Below, in pieces: positions 7,704 through 16,008 of a stretch of DNA of 64,000 nucleotides. A program made the position numbers and the translations under genes. Every line of letters starts with the position of its first letter. Position 1 is the stretch's first letter. Source of the stretch: Adhaeribacter soli (GTDB lineage Bacteria > Bacteroidota > Bacteroidia > Cytophagales > Hymenobacteraceae); contig NZ_VTWT01000001.1 of assembly GCF_008727925.1 (NCBI RefSeq), positions 62,001 to 126,000 on the forward strand, in the 5' to 3' direction. The notes under the pieces were generated by a model that worked only from the letters and a program-made list of their open reading frames with translations, made no database searches and had not been told where the DNA came from.

Positions 7704-9062
7704 CTAGAACTGCAGACTGAACACCGTTCCTTCGCCTACCACCGAGTTTACCCGGATGCTGCCTTTGTGTAAGGTCATAATCTGTTTAGCCAGGCTGAGA
7801 CCGATGCCGGAACCGTCTTTGTGGCTGGTGAAAAAGGGTATGAAAATGCTGTCTAAAAGTTCTTCGGGAATGCCGGTGCCGTTGTCGGCTACTTCCATTA
7901 CAATGCTGCCATTTTCCGTTTGCCGGCACGATAATTTTATGATCGGCTCCGGTTTTTCGCGTACGGCGCGTTCGGCGTTTACCATTAAATTGATGAGCAC
8001 CTGTTCCAGTAAATAAGGGTCGGCCTGAAGGGTAAGGTTCTGGTTCGATAGTTCTACTAACAGCTTTATGTTTTTTTGTTCGAGACGTGGTTTTAGCAGG
8101 CTGGTGATGGCGCGGAATAATTCCTGGACGTACACGGTAGTTAAATGCAGGTCGGTTACTTTACTCAGGTTGCGGTAGATCTGGGCAAATTTCAGCAGGC
8201 CTTCGCTTCGGTTTTGAATCACTTCCAGGCCTTCCTCCACGTCCTGAAATAATTCCGGATCGGCTTGTGGTTCGGGTATGCCGGCCAGGGCTTCGCGGTT
8301 CAGTTTCAGGTGCTTCAGCATGGTTTCGGCCAGGGAAGAAATGGGAGCAACCGAATTCATGATTTCGTGCGTCATTACGCGGAGCAGTTTCTGCCAGGCT
8401 TCGGTTTCGGCTTTATCGATGGTGGTGCCTACGTTTTTCAGGGCTGCCAGCGTCAGGTTTTTGTGCTGCATTTTAAAGCTCCGGGCCGAAACCAGCAACT
8501 GCAACGGGTTCTGATCTACTTTCAGTTTTATGAGCTGATTTTCGTTGGGCTGCAGTTTTTTCAGGGTCTGGTATAGCGTTTCCTGCCTTACTTCCAGGGC
8601 CTGAATGTTGCGCAAATGCGGCAGGTGGATGGTTTGTTTAAAAGCTTCGTTTACCCAATGTACTTCTCCGGTTTCGTCGTACGCAATGATGCCGGTATCG
8701 ATTATCTGCAGGATGCTTTGCAGAAGCTGGAACTGGGCTTCTTTTTCGATGTGCAGCTGCGTGAAGGTCTGGTTTAACTGGTTGAAAGCCTGGTGCAGTT
8801 GGGGCAGATCGGAACGGGTATTCTTTTCGGTGAATTGCAGTGAAAAGTCGCGGTTCTTAATGGATTGCAGAAAGCGGGCAAGTTCTTCGTTGCTGCGCGT
8901 AAGGTAACGTACCAGTTCCCAGAGCTGCCCCAATACAATGGCCGAAGCCGTGAGGACCTGTGGCAGAAATAAATGATGCAGGGCGTACACCACCGCGTTC
9001 AGCATACCGAATAGCAGCGATACGCGCACAAGCAAACCAACCCCGATATGTTTAATTATCAT
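7704..9062 (-). CDS. Sensor histidine kinase of an NtrB/NtrC-type two-component system
   Basis: The 452-residue protein has one or two N-terminal membrane segments (about residues 8-50), a HAMP/coiled-coil-like linker, a PAS-like domain (about 108-215), a dimerisation/phosphoacceptor region with H232 in MTHEIMNSVAP, and an ATPase domain with N box (LINLMVNAERAV), G1 (DNGTGIP) and G2 (GSGIGLSLAKQI). H-E-I-M-N is characteristic of kinases paired with sigma-54 activators. No large periplasmic sensor is present, so the signal is probably membrane-borne or sensed by the PAS domain. It begins 2 bases after the regulator gene and is certainly co-transcribed with it. Confidence 0.93.
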   Translation of the reverse strand: MIIKHIGVGLLVRVSLLFGMLNAVVYALHHLFLPQVLTASAIVLGQLWELVRYLTRSNEELARFLQSIKNRDFSLQFTEKNTRSDLPQLHQAFNQLNQTFTQLHIEKEAQFQLLQSILQIIDTGIIAYDETGEVHWVNEAFKQTIHLPHLRNIQALEVRQETLYQTLKKLQPNENQLIKLKVDQNPLQLLVSARSFKMQHKNLTLAALKNVGTTIDKAETEAWQKLLRVMTHEIMNSVAPISSLAETMLKHLKLNREALAGIPEPQADPELFQDVEEGLEVIQNRSEGLLKFAQIYRNLSKVTDLHLTTVYVQELFRAITSLLKPRLEQKNIKLLVELSNQNLTLQADPYLLEQVLINLMVNAERAVREKPEPIIKLSCRQTENGSIVMEVADNGTGIPEELLDSIFIPFFTSHKDGSGIGLSLAKQIMTLHKGSIRVNSVVGEGTVFSLQF

Positions 9063-9064
9063 GT

Positions 9065-10447
9065 TTAAATATCATGCTTGGAAAGTCGGCGGTAAAGGGC
9101 GGCGCGGGTAATGCCTAATTCTTTGGCGGCTTTGGAAATATTGCCTTTGTTTTTGTCGATCACCCGGATGATGGTGTTGCGTTCGATCTCGCTTAAGGCC
9201 AGTGAGCCTTCCGGCATTTCAATTACGGGTTGCGGCTCCTGGTAAAGGTTCTCTTCGAAGCCGGCAAAAGTAAAGTCCTGCGGACGGAGCACATTGCCTT
9301 CCGATAAAATAATGGCCCGTTCCACGGCGTGTTGCAGTTCGCGGATGTTGCCCGGCCATTTGTGCTGTTTCAGTTTTTTCAGGGTTGCTTCCTCGAATTC
9401 CGGAGCAGGTTTGCGGTTCTTTTCGGCGTAATGGTTGGCAAAATGGCGGGCCAGCAACAGCACATCGTCGCCGCGTTCGCGCAAAGATGGCAGCTTTATT
9501 TCTACGGTGTTGATGCGGTAAATTAAATCTTTGCGGAACTGGTTTTTAGCGGCCATTTCGTAAAGCGGGGCGTTTGTGGCCGAAACCAAACGGATATCCA
9601 CCGGAACCGGCGTGTTGCTGCCCAGCGGAATTACCTGGCGGTTCTGCAACACGGTTAAAAGTTTGGCCTGCATCGCCAGGGAAATATTACCGATCTCATC
9701 CAAGAAAAGCGTGCCGCCGTTGGCTGCCACGAAGCGGCCGGTGCGGTCTTCTTTGGCATCGGTAAAAGCGCCTCTCTTCGACCCGAACATTTCGCTTTCG
9801 AACAGATTCTCACTCAACGCGGCCACATCCACCGAAATAAAAGGCTTTGTTGCCCGGTACGACCGGTTGTGCAAGGCCCTAGCCACCAGTTCTTTTCCGG
9901 TGCCGTTTTCGCCCAGAATCAACACATTTGCTTCGGTAGGAGCAATCTTTTCGATCTTATAAAACACCTCCTGCATCACGTCCGACTGTCCGAGCATATC
10001 CAGGCTGTTCAGCGTTTGCGAAGTAGATTGTTTAGCAGTGCTTGCTTTTCCTTTCTGGCTTTTTTTCTCACAGGCATTTGCTAAAGCCTCAATGAGTTTT
10101 TCGTTCCGCCAGGGCTTCAGGATAAAATCGGTAGCGCCGTCTTTTAAGGCCCGAACCGCCAGTTCTACGTCGCCGTAAGCCGTGATCATGATTACGGCAA
10201 CTTCCTGGTCTTTCTCGCGGATCTTCTGCAGCCAGTAAAAGCCTTCGTTGCCGGTGTTCAGCGCACTCTTGAAATTCATATCCAGAAAGATCACGTCGAA
10301 GGAATGCCGGCTTAAAAGCGACAACAAGTTTTCCGGATTCTTCTCGGTAACCACCTCTTTTACTTCGGTTTTCAATAGCATTTTTACGGCAAAAAGCAGA
10401 TCGCTTTCGTCGTCTATTACCAGTACCCGGGCGTTTTTCAGGTTCAT
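9065..10447 (-). CDS. Sigma-54-dependent response regulator (NtrC family)
   Basis: Starting at MNLKNARVLV gives 460 residues: receiver domain 7-125 with acidic pocket D12/D13, phosphoacceptor D56 (FLDMNF) and K111; AAA+ domain about 150-385 with Walker A GENGTGKE (179-186) and Walker B LFLDE (247-251); C-terminal Fis-type helix-turn-helix near 436-456. The sigma-54-contacting loop reads GAFTDA (226-231) rather than GAFTGA, a substitution that is common in this family. An upstream ATG at 10585 would add 46 residues of cysteine/phenylalanine-rich sequence unlike any receiver domain, so it was rejected. The kinase follows 2 bases downstream. Likely targets are the divergent permease and the promoter at 7440. 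Confidence 0.95.
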   Translation of the reverse strand: MNLKNARVLVIDDESDLLFAVKMLLKTEVKEVVTEKNPENLLSLLSRHSFDVIFLDMNFKSALNTGNEGFYWLQKIREKDQEVAVIMITAYGDVELAVRALKDGATDFILKPWRNEKLIEALANACEKKSQKGKASTAKQSTSQTLNSLDMLGQSDVMQEVFYKIEKIAPTEANVLILGENGTGKELVARALHNRSYRATKPFISVDVAALSENLFESEMFGSKRGAFTDAKEDRTGRFVAANGGTLFLDEIGNISLAMQAKLLTVLQNRQVIPLGSNTPVPVDIRLVSATNAPLYEMAAKNQFRKDLIYRINTVEIKLPSLRERGDDVLLLARHFANHYAEKNRKPAPEFEEATLKKLKQHKWPGNIRELQHAVERAIILSEGNVLRPQDFTFAGFEENLYQEPQPVIEMPEGSLALSEIERNTIIRVIDKNKGNISKAAKELGITRAALYRRLSKHDI

Positions 10448-10532
10448 AAAGAAAGGCTTAATGGCGAAAAAAAGTAACGAATGTAAGCAGATTTTACAAA
10501 AGCAAAAAGCATGTTTTTCAGCCCGAAAAAAC

Positions 10533-10589
10533 GTGTTGCGGAAGCGGACACTTTGCTCAAAAAAAGTTGTACCGTAAGCGAACACTTTT
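10533..10589. promoter_or_regulatory. Pair of repeated sites between regulator and permease genes (candidate UAS)
   Basis: Two similar elements sit in the divergent spacer: TGTTGCGGAAGCGGACACTT starting at 10534 and TGTACCGTAAGCGAACACTT starting at 10569. Fourteen of the first 18 positions agree, and both run on into a T-rich end. Their centres are about 35 bases apart. Paired sites of this kind upstream of a gene next to an NtrC-family regulator are the usual form of an upstream activating sequence. A weak sigma-54-like TGGTAT-N5-TTTCT follows at 10647-10662. Confidence 0.45.
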
Positions 10590-10715
10590 TTAGGCTATTT
10601 TCATATCGTTTTGAGAAAAGCGTTGATATTCAATAAAATAAAATTCTGGTATTATTGTTTCTGTAAACCTGGCACTGCTGTAAAAAATTTTTTGAGGCAA
10701 ATCTGCAACCACGCT

Positions 10716-13079
10716 ATGCTCTACAATTATCTGAAAATCGGACTCCGGAATTTAATGCGCCACAAGGTGTTTTCGCTCATCAATATTTTCGGCCTGGCCC
10801 TGGGCATGACCTGCTGCATTTTTATTTTGTTGTGGGTGAAAGATGAACTGAGCTTCGACCGCTTTCATAAGCATACCGATAACCTGGTACGCATCATCAG
10901 CGTGCAGCATTACCCGGGTTCCGACGACCTGATCACCCAGTCCGGGAACGGGATGATCGCTCCAAGTATGGCCAGGGAACTGCCAGAAGTGGAGCGTGCC
11001 ATCCGGCTGAGCTGGAACCAAGAAGAGCTGTTCAGTTTAGGTGAAAAAGCGTTTAAAGTGGATGGTCTTTATGCCGACACTACCTTCTTCGAAGCGTTTA
11101 CCTTTCCGCTTTTATACGGCGATTCGAAACTGGTCCTAAACGAGCCGAATTCGGTGGTGATAAGCGACAGCGTGGCCCTGAAGTTCTTCGGATCTACCAA
11201 CGTAGTAGGGAAGGTCTTCAAGACGAATAATTCCAAGAGTTATAAAGTGACCGGCGTGGTGCAGAAACCACCGAAAAATTCTACCATTCAGTTCGACTTC
11301 GTAAAGCCCTATAAAGATTATTTAAAAGAAAACCAGTGGCTCAACGATTGGGACAACTACGGGATGCGCAATTTCCTGCAACTGAAACCCGGAACCGATC
11401 TGGCCGCTTTTAACAGGAAAGTAGCGCATTACCCAACGCAACCTGGCCGGGGCAAACGCGACATCGATGTTTTTGTGCAGCCCCTGAAAGATGCGCACCT
11501 TTATTCTGATTTCCGGCCGGGCAAAACGAACAGTGGCGGCATTTTGTACGTGCGCTTATTTTCGGCGGTAGCCGGGTTTATTTTGCTCATTGCCTGCATC
11601 AACTTTATGAACCTGGCTACGGCACGTTCATCCAAACGAGCCAAAGAGGTAGGGGTTCGCAAAGCCATTGGCGCGGCTAAATCCCAGATCATCACGCAAT
11701 TCATGCTGGAATCGATTCTGATCGCCTTTCTGGCCCTGATCGTGGCGGTTAACCTGATCGGTTTGCTGCTGCCGGCCTTCAATGAACTTACCCAGAAAGC
11801 CGTAGCGCTGGATTTGAGCAATCCGAACCTGATCTTATTACTGGTAGCAGTGGCCTTGTTTACCGGCATTGTTTCCGGAAGTTATCCGGCATTTTTTCTG
11901 TCGGCGTTTAACCCGGTGGCCGTACTAAAGGGTACAGCCAAATCAGGTAAAGGCGCGGCATTCTTCCGGAAAGGTCTGGTGGTTTTCCAGTTCGTATTGT
12001 CGGGCATTTTAATTGTGAGTACGCTGGTGGTGTATCTGCAAATGGAATTCATCCGCTCGAAAGATATTGGTCTGAACCGGGAGAATGTGCTGTATGTGCC
12101 CATGGAAGGAGATCTGGCCAAGAACTACGACGTCATAAAACAGGAATTGCTGCAGCAACCGGCCATCGTTTCGGTAGCCGGAACCAGCCAGAACCCGATT
12201 GAAATGGGCAATAATACCCCAGACGTGGAGTGGGAAGGCAAAGACCCCAAAGCTGACCTGCTGATCGATATCATGAACGTGGATTATGATGTGCTGCAAA
12301 CCTTCGACATAAAACTAAAAGACGGCCGGACGTTTTCGAAAGCGTTCGGCGCGGATACAGCCAATTACCTGGTGAACGAAGAAGCCATCCGGCTGATGCA
12401 GTTGAAGAATCCGGTGGGAAACTGGCTGAAGGTTTGGGATGTGCGGGGCAGCATTATCGGGGTGGTGAAAGATTTTCAGAACCGGAAAATGCAGCAAGGC
12501 CTCAAACCACTCGTGATCCGGCTCACGAAAAACAAAGCTTATTACAGCTACCTCTTTGTGCGCACTTCCGAAGGAAAAACGTCCGAGGCCTTGAAAGGCC
12601 TGGAACAAACTTTAGCGAAACACAACCCGGCATTTCCGTTTGAATACAAGTTCCTGGACGACGAGTTTGAAAAGATGTACACCAGCGAAGCCATTATTGT
12701 AAAGCTCAGCAATTACTTTGCAACCATTGCCATTTTCATTTCCTGTCTGGGCTTGTTCGGCCTGGCGCTTTTCACCGCGGAGCAGCGCACCAAAGAGATC
12801 GGTATCCGGAAAGTACTCGGCGCCTCCGTTTCGCGGATCGTGTTCATGCTCAGCAAAGATTTCCTGAAACTGGTGCTCCTGGCTAACATAATTGCCTGGC
12901 CGCTTAGTTGGTATTTAATGCACAAATGGCTCGAAGATTATGCCTACCGCACGGAACTGAGCTGGTGGATCTTTGCCCTGGCCGCTATAGCTACCATGCT
13001 CATCGCTTTATTTACGGTAAGTTTCCAGGCTATAAAAACGGCCATTGCCAACCCGGTGACTTCGTTGCGTAGCGAGTAG
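10716..13079 (+). CDS. MacB/FtsX-type ABC transporter permease
   Basis: From MLYNYLKIGLRNLMRHK the product is 787 residues. It is a tandem MacB-type permease: N-terminal helix (about 20-43), periplasmic MacB_PCD domain (about 45-250), three FtsX helices (about 280-400) containing KEVGVRKAIGA, then a second helix, periplasmic domain and FtsX core (about 420-785) containing KEIGIRKVLGA. This double arrangement is standard in Bacteroidota. No ATPase gene is adjacent, so it must use an ATPase encoded elsewhere. The 35-codon upstream extension was dropped because the conserved family start is MLYNYLK. It is divergent from the sigma-54 regulator gene, which suggests direct regulation by it. Confidence 0.92.
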   Translation: MLYNYLKIGLRNLMRHKVFSLINIFGLALGMTCCIFILLWVKDELSFDRFHKHTDNLVRIISVQHYPGSDDLITQSGNGMIAPSMARELPEVERAIRLSWNQEELFSLGEKAFKVDGLYADTTFFEAFTFPLLYGDSKLVLNEPNSVVISDSVALKFFGSTNVVGKVFKTNNSKSYKVTGVVQKPPKNSTIQFDFVKPYKDYLKENQWLNDWDNYGMRNFLQLKPGTDLAAFNRKVAHYPTQPGRGKRDIDVFVQPLKDAHLYSDFRPGKTNSGGILYVRLFSAVAGFILLIACINFMNLATARSSKRAKEVGVRKAIGAAKSQIITQFMLESILIAFLALIVAVNLIGLLLPAFNELTQKAVALDLSNPNLILLLVAVALFTGIVSGSYPAFFLSAFNPVAVLKGTAKSGKGAAFFRKGLVVFQFVLSGILIVSTLVVYLQMEFIRSKDIGLNRENVLYVPMEGDLAKNYDVIKQELLQQPAIVSVAGTSQNPIEMGNNTPDVEWEGKDPKADLLIDIMNVDYDVLQTFDIKLKDGRTFSKAFGADTANYLVNEEAIRLMQLKNPVGNWLKVWDVRGSIIGVVKDFQNRKMQQGLKPLVIRLTKNKAYYSYLFVRTSEGKTSEALKGLEQTLAKHNPAFPFEYKFLDDEFEKMYTSEAIIVKLSNYFATIAIFISCLGLFGLALFTAEQRTKEIGIRKVLGASVSRIVFMLSKDFLKLVLLANIIAWPLSWYLMHKWLEDYAYRTELSWWIFALAAIATMLIALFTVSFQAIKTAIANPVTSLRSE

Positions 13080-13168
13080 TTTTTTTGAGCAAAATAGTAC
13101 TGTTTTAAGCATTAAATATCTTGCTTTTATGAGGGTGTTTGGTGGCAGGTCTGTTCCTTGCTCAAGTC

Positions 13169-13266
13169 GCTGGTTCAAGTTTGAGCGAAGCGGAAACTTG
13201 GACCTATCAATAATCTGAAGTTTTCAACTTCAGTGAGGCGACAGCCTCAATAGGAGCTGTTTCTGC
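13169..13266 (+). repeat. Three-hairpin repeat element (family C), copy 1
   Basis: About 97 bases carry three successive small palindromes: CAAGTTT...AAACTTG, CTGAAGTT..AACTTCAG and TGAGGC..GCCTCA. Copies in the same arrangement occur at 19588-19668 (plus) and 49301-49397 (minus). The region 13267-13345 that follows is another low-complexity C/T- and G/A-rich stretch with a CCCCTCAAGGGG palindrome. Confidence 0.85.
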
Positions 13267-13333
13267 AAGGATCAACCGGCAGCTGACACCCCTCCGACTC
13301 CCCTCAAGGGGAGAGTTCCCATAACGGAACGGC

Positions 13334-13367
13334 CTTGCCTTCAAAGGGAGCTCTGATTTTACATTTG
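13334..13367 (+). promoter_or_regulatory. Candidate Bacteroidota housekeeping promoter for the transglutaminase-like gene
   Basis: TACATTTG at 13360-13367 matches the Bacteroidota -7 consensus TAnnTTTG exactly. CTTG at 13334-13337 is a one-mismatch -33 TTTG at a spacing of 22 bases. The start codon is 38 bases downstream of the -7 box. Confidence 0.4.
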
Positions 13368-13404
13368 AAAAATCAACCCAAAAATAAACCATCAAAATAA
13401 ACGA

Positions 13405-14508
13405 ATGAAAAACCCTTTTCTTCTTACCATTCTCCTTACGCCAGCTTTAGCCCTCGCCCAGAATACGTACAAAACTCTGCCGGTAATAAAAGCAACTAAC
13501 GTGAAAGCATTTTACCGCATCGGCGATGAAAAAGCAAATTCGAACTGGAACATCAGCCCGGAGTTAAGCCCTGATGTCCTTAAGGTTTCCTGTTTCGCCG
13601 GCAAAGAAAAAGTGTTCTTCAATACCGATAAAGATTCAGTAAGCTACACCCTGAAACCCGGCGAAAGCAAACAGTTTTATGTGCTGCTGAACGACAAAGA
13701 TTACGCGCTCACCGAGCTGAAAGGCGTAACCTATCCGGCGGTTAAATTCGAAGAAAAAAGCAAAAAGGCGGCCTATACTTTCCGGTATGAAATCAAGCCG
13801 GAAGACAATGTTTTCCTGAAGCAACTGCGTGATGATTACAACTTAAACGAAGTAGTGAAAGGCGCAAAAAACGATACCGAAAAAGCGTTGAAAGTCATGA
13901 ACTGGGTGCATAACCAGTGGAAGCATAATGGTAGTAACCAGCCCTCAAAAAGTGACGCTTTAACCATATTGCAGGAAGCAAAGGAAGGCAAACAATTCCG
14001 CTGTGTGGAGTACGGCATTGTAACGGCTTCGGCCTTGAACGCGGTTGGATTAAAATCGCGGGTGCTGGCTTTGAAAACCAAAGACGTTGAAACAACCGAA
14101 TCCGGCGCGGGGCACGTAGTGCTGGAAACTTACCTGAACGATCTGGGAAAATGGGTGATGCTCGATAGCCAGTGGGATGCCATGCCGGCGCTGAAAGGAA
14201 AACCGCTGAACGCCGTAGAATTTCAGAACGCCATTGTAAACAACTACGAACCACTGGAAATTAAAAGCCTGAGCGGTTTGGGCAAACGTACCTACGCCAA
14301 CTGGATCGCGCCTTACCTGTACTACTTCGATGTGAAATTCGATAACCGGGAAGGAGAGTTGAAAGACCAATTGATGGTTTCCGGCAAGAAAAGTCTGATG
14401 CTCGTACCTTCCCGCGCGAAGAACCCTACGGTTTTCCAAAAGCAGTGGCCGATCAATAATTGCGTTTACACCAATTCGTTGGTGGATTTTTATGCCAAGC
14501 CGCAATAA
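13405..14508 (+). CDS. Secreted transglutaminase-like protein
   Basis: The 367-residue protein has a signal peptide (residues 1-19, cut after ALA) and a transglutaminase-like/papain-fold domain at about 150-262. The catalytic triad is visible: C200 in QFRCVEYG, H237 in GAGHVVLE and D254 in VMLDSQWD. The N-terminal part (about 25-135) is beta-rich and probably an accessory domain. Bacterial members are usually periplasmic cysteine peptidases or amidases rather than true cross-linkers; the substrate is unknown. It is a single-gene unit with a good housekeeping promoter candidate. Confidence 0.88.
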   Translation: MKNPFLLTILLTPALALAQNTYKTLPVIKATNVKAFYRIGDEKANSNWNISPELSPDVLKVSCFAGKEKVFFNTDKDSVSYTLKPGESKQFYVLLNDKDYALTELKGVTYPAVKFEEKSKKAAYTFRYEIKPEDNVFLKQLRDDYNLNEVVKGAKNDTEKALKVMNWVHNQWKHNGSNQPSKSDALTILQEAKEGKQFRCVEYGIVTASALNAVGLKSRVLALKTKDVETTESGAGHVVLETYLNDLGKWVMLDSQWDAMPALKGKPLNAVEFQNAIVNNYEPLEIKSLSGLGKRTYANWIAPYLYYFDVKFDNREGELKDQLMVSGKKSLMLVPSRAKNPTVFQKQWPINNCVYTNSLVDFYAKPQ

Positions 14509-14585
14509 ACATAGAAGACATTTTATAGCGGTTATCTGTTAAATGTCAGTAGCAGTTTATGAAGTTGTTCCTGGCAAAAAAAACA

Positions 14586-14621
14586 CTCCGTAGCGTAGGG
14601 TTTAAACCCTACGCTACGGAG
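14586..14621. repeat. Perfect 36-bp palindrome (family A), copy 1
   Basis: CTCCGTAGCGTAGGGTTT is followed immediately by its reverse complement, giving an uninterrupted dyad centred at 14603/14604. The same core occurs at 46901-46948 and 51437-51494. It may double as a terminator for the transglutaminase-like gene. Confidence 0.9.
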
Positions 14622-14650
14622 AAATTTCGATTTATGAGAAAGCCCGATAC

Positions 14651-14676
14651 CCGTCAGCTAAAGCAGACGGCAATGA
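14651..14676 (+). repeat. CCGTCAGCTAAAGCAGACGG element (family B), copy 1
   Basis: A 20-base imperfect palindrome followed by CAATGA. Identical or nearly identical copies occur at 21846, 21964, 47083, 47109, 51552, 60370 and 60481. It lies between the stop codons of two convergent genes. Confidence 0.85.
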
Positions 14677-14724
14677 ATTTTGTAGGTATTGGTTTTTGGT
14701 AATTAAACCGCTTACAAAGAGCTT

Positions 14725-15786
14725 CTAAATTTCCAGAACTACGTCCCCACCAATCGGATAGCCAACGCAAGTCAGCACCAGACCTTTGCTGATCTCTTTT
14801 TCGGTCAGCACTTCGTTGTAGCTCATCCAGACGCGGCCTTTTTTGCAGCGGGCCACACAGTTGCCGCATTTTCCGGCTTCGCAACTGTAAGGCAGATTGA
14901 TGCCGGCTTTTTTGGCTGCCTGTAAAATGGTTGCCGGGTATTGTGCCGGAATAATATGCTGCTGACCGTTAAAAAAAATGGAAACGGTATGTTCTTCGGT
15001 ATCCGGCGGCTGTACTTTCGCTAGAACTTTATCGGTACTGAAGGTTTCCTTCCGGATATTTTCCAGCGGAATACCGGCCAGGTTCAGGCCGTAGGTGCAC
15101 ATGCGCATGTAATTTTGCGGACCGCAAACGTAGCACAGCATTTTATCCGGCGTGGTGAGGGCATGGTACTTCACAAAAAGCTGCAGCAAGTCTTTGTAAA
15201 GACGGGCACGGCTCAGGTCGGCGGCATCGCTGTAGAGGAATTCCGTTTTAAAGCGGGAAGGATACCGGTCTTCCAGTTCCATAAATTCCTGCCGGTACGC
15301 GGCTCTGTCATGGGAACTGTTGCTGTAAATTAGCACGACCGGTATGTCCGGGAAGGCAAAAAGTGCGGTTTTAATTAACGATAAAACTGGGGTAATGCCG
15401 CTGCCAGCTGCCAGGAAAAACAATTGCCCGTAATCAGCCAGGTTTTCCGGCAAGGTAAAGAAGCCGCCGGCGCCGGTAGTCCATAAGGTGTCGCCAACTT
15501 GGGCATCGTCTGTCAGCTTGCGGGAAAATAACCCGTTCGGAATGCGTTTTACACCAATGCCTAGCGGTTCATTTAAAACCGGACTCGAAATAAGCGAATA
15601 AGACCGGCGGAATTCAGTATTGTGTTCCTGGGTTACCAGGGTTAAATACTGGCCGGCCTGGTATTTAATTTTTTCGCCGTTGGCTTCCTCCAGAAACAAG
15701 GTTTTAAAACCCGGAATTTCCTCCCGGATGCGGGTTATAGTCAAGGGATGGTAAAGCGAATAAAAATCCGGGTCGGGCTGAAGCAT
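14725..15786 (-). CDS. Ferredoxin-NAD(P)H-type reductase with C-terminal 2Fe-2S domain (PaaE/HmpA-like)
   Basis: The 353-residue protein combines three domains: FAD-binding beta-barrel (about 10-110, with RRSYSLIS at 60-67), NAD(P)H-binding domain (about 115-245, with AAGSGITP near 127) and a plant-type 2Fe-2S ferredoxin domain with C302, C307, C310 and C340. Such proteins pass electrons from NAD(P)H to an oxygenase, desaturase or related partner at the membrane or in the cytosol. No oxygenase is adjacent, so the partner is unknown; the desaturase at 1238 is one conceivable recipient, but nothing links them directly. It is transcribed alone. Confidence 0.92.
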   Translation of the reverse strand: MLQPDPDFYSLYHPLTITRIREEIPGFKTLFLEEANGEKIKYQAGQYLTLVTQEHNTEFRRSYSLISSPVLNEPLGIGVKRIPNGLFSRKLTDDAQVGDTLWTTGAGGFFTLPENLADYGQLFFLAAGSGITPVLSLIKTALFAFPDIPVVLIYSNSSHDRAAYRQEFMELEDRYPSRFKTEFLYSDAADLSRARLYKDLLQLFVKYHALTTPDKMLCYVCGPQNYMRMCTYGLNLAGIPLENIRKETFSTDKVLAKVQPPDTEEHTVSIFFNGQQHIIPAQYPATILQAAKKAGINLPYSCEAGKCGNCVARCKKGRVWMSYNEVLTEKEISKGLVLTCVGYPIGGDVVLEI

Positions 15787-15820
15787 CGGTAGTTGGTGTG
15801 TTTTGAAATAATAAATACTT

Positions 15821-15957
15821 TCTCATAAATAAACCTGTCATCCTGAACGAAAGTGAAGGACCTTGTCGGCCCTCAGCAGGAAAGCCAAATGCAACGGTAT
15901 TGCTGGGAGCCGACAAGGTGTTTCGCTGGCGCTCAACATGACAAACTTATTTATGAG
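15821..15957. repeat. 137-bp nested inverted repeat (family E), copy 1
   Basis: Outer arms of 21 bases (TCTCATAAATAA...TGTCAT with its inverted partner, 19 of 21 paired) enclose an inner dyad GGACCTTGTCGGC...GCCGACAAGGT. The GTCATCCTGAACGAAAGTGAAGG-like start and GGCGCTCAACATGAC-like end are a recognisable Bacteroidota intergenic repeat pattern. A related element lies at 51650-51745. Confidence 0.8.
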
Positions 15958-16008
15958 ATAGCTTCTAAACTAAACGGCAGTAAAAAGTTTCTGGTTGAGT
16001 TAACCGTT

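Noticed and set aside
10448-10585. 46-codon N-terminal extension of the response regulator
   Set aside because: Cys/Phe-rich sequence unlike receiver domains; conserved domain starts at the downstream ATG.
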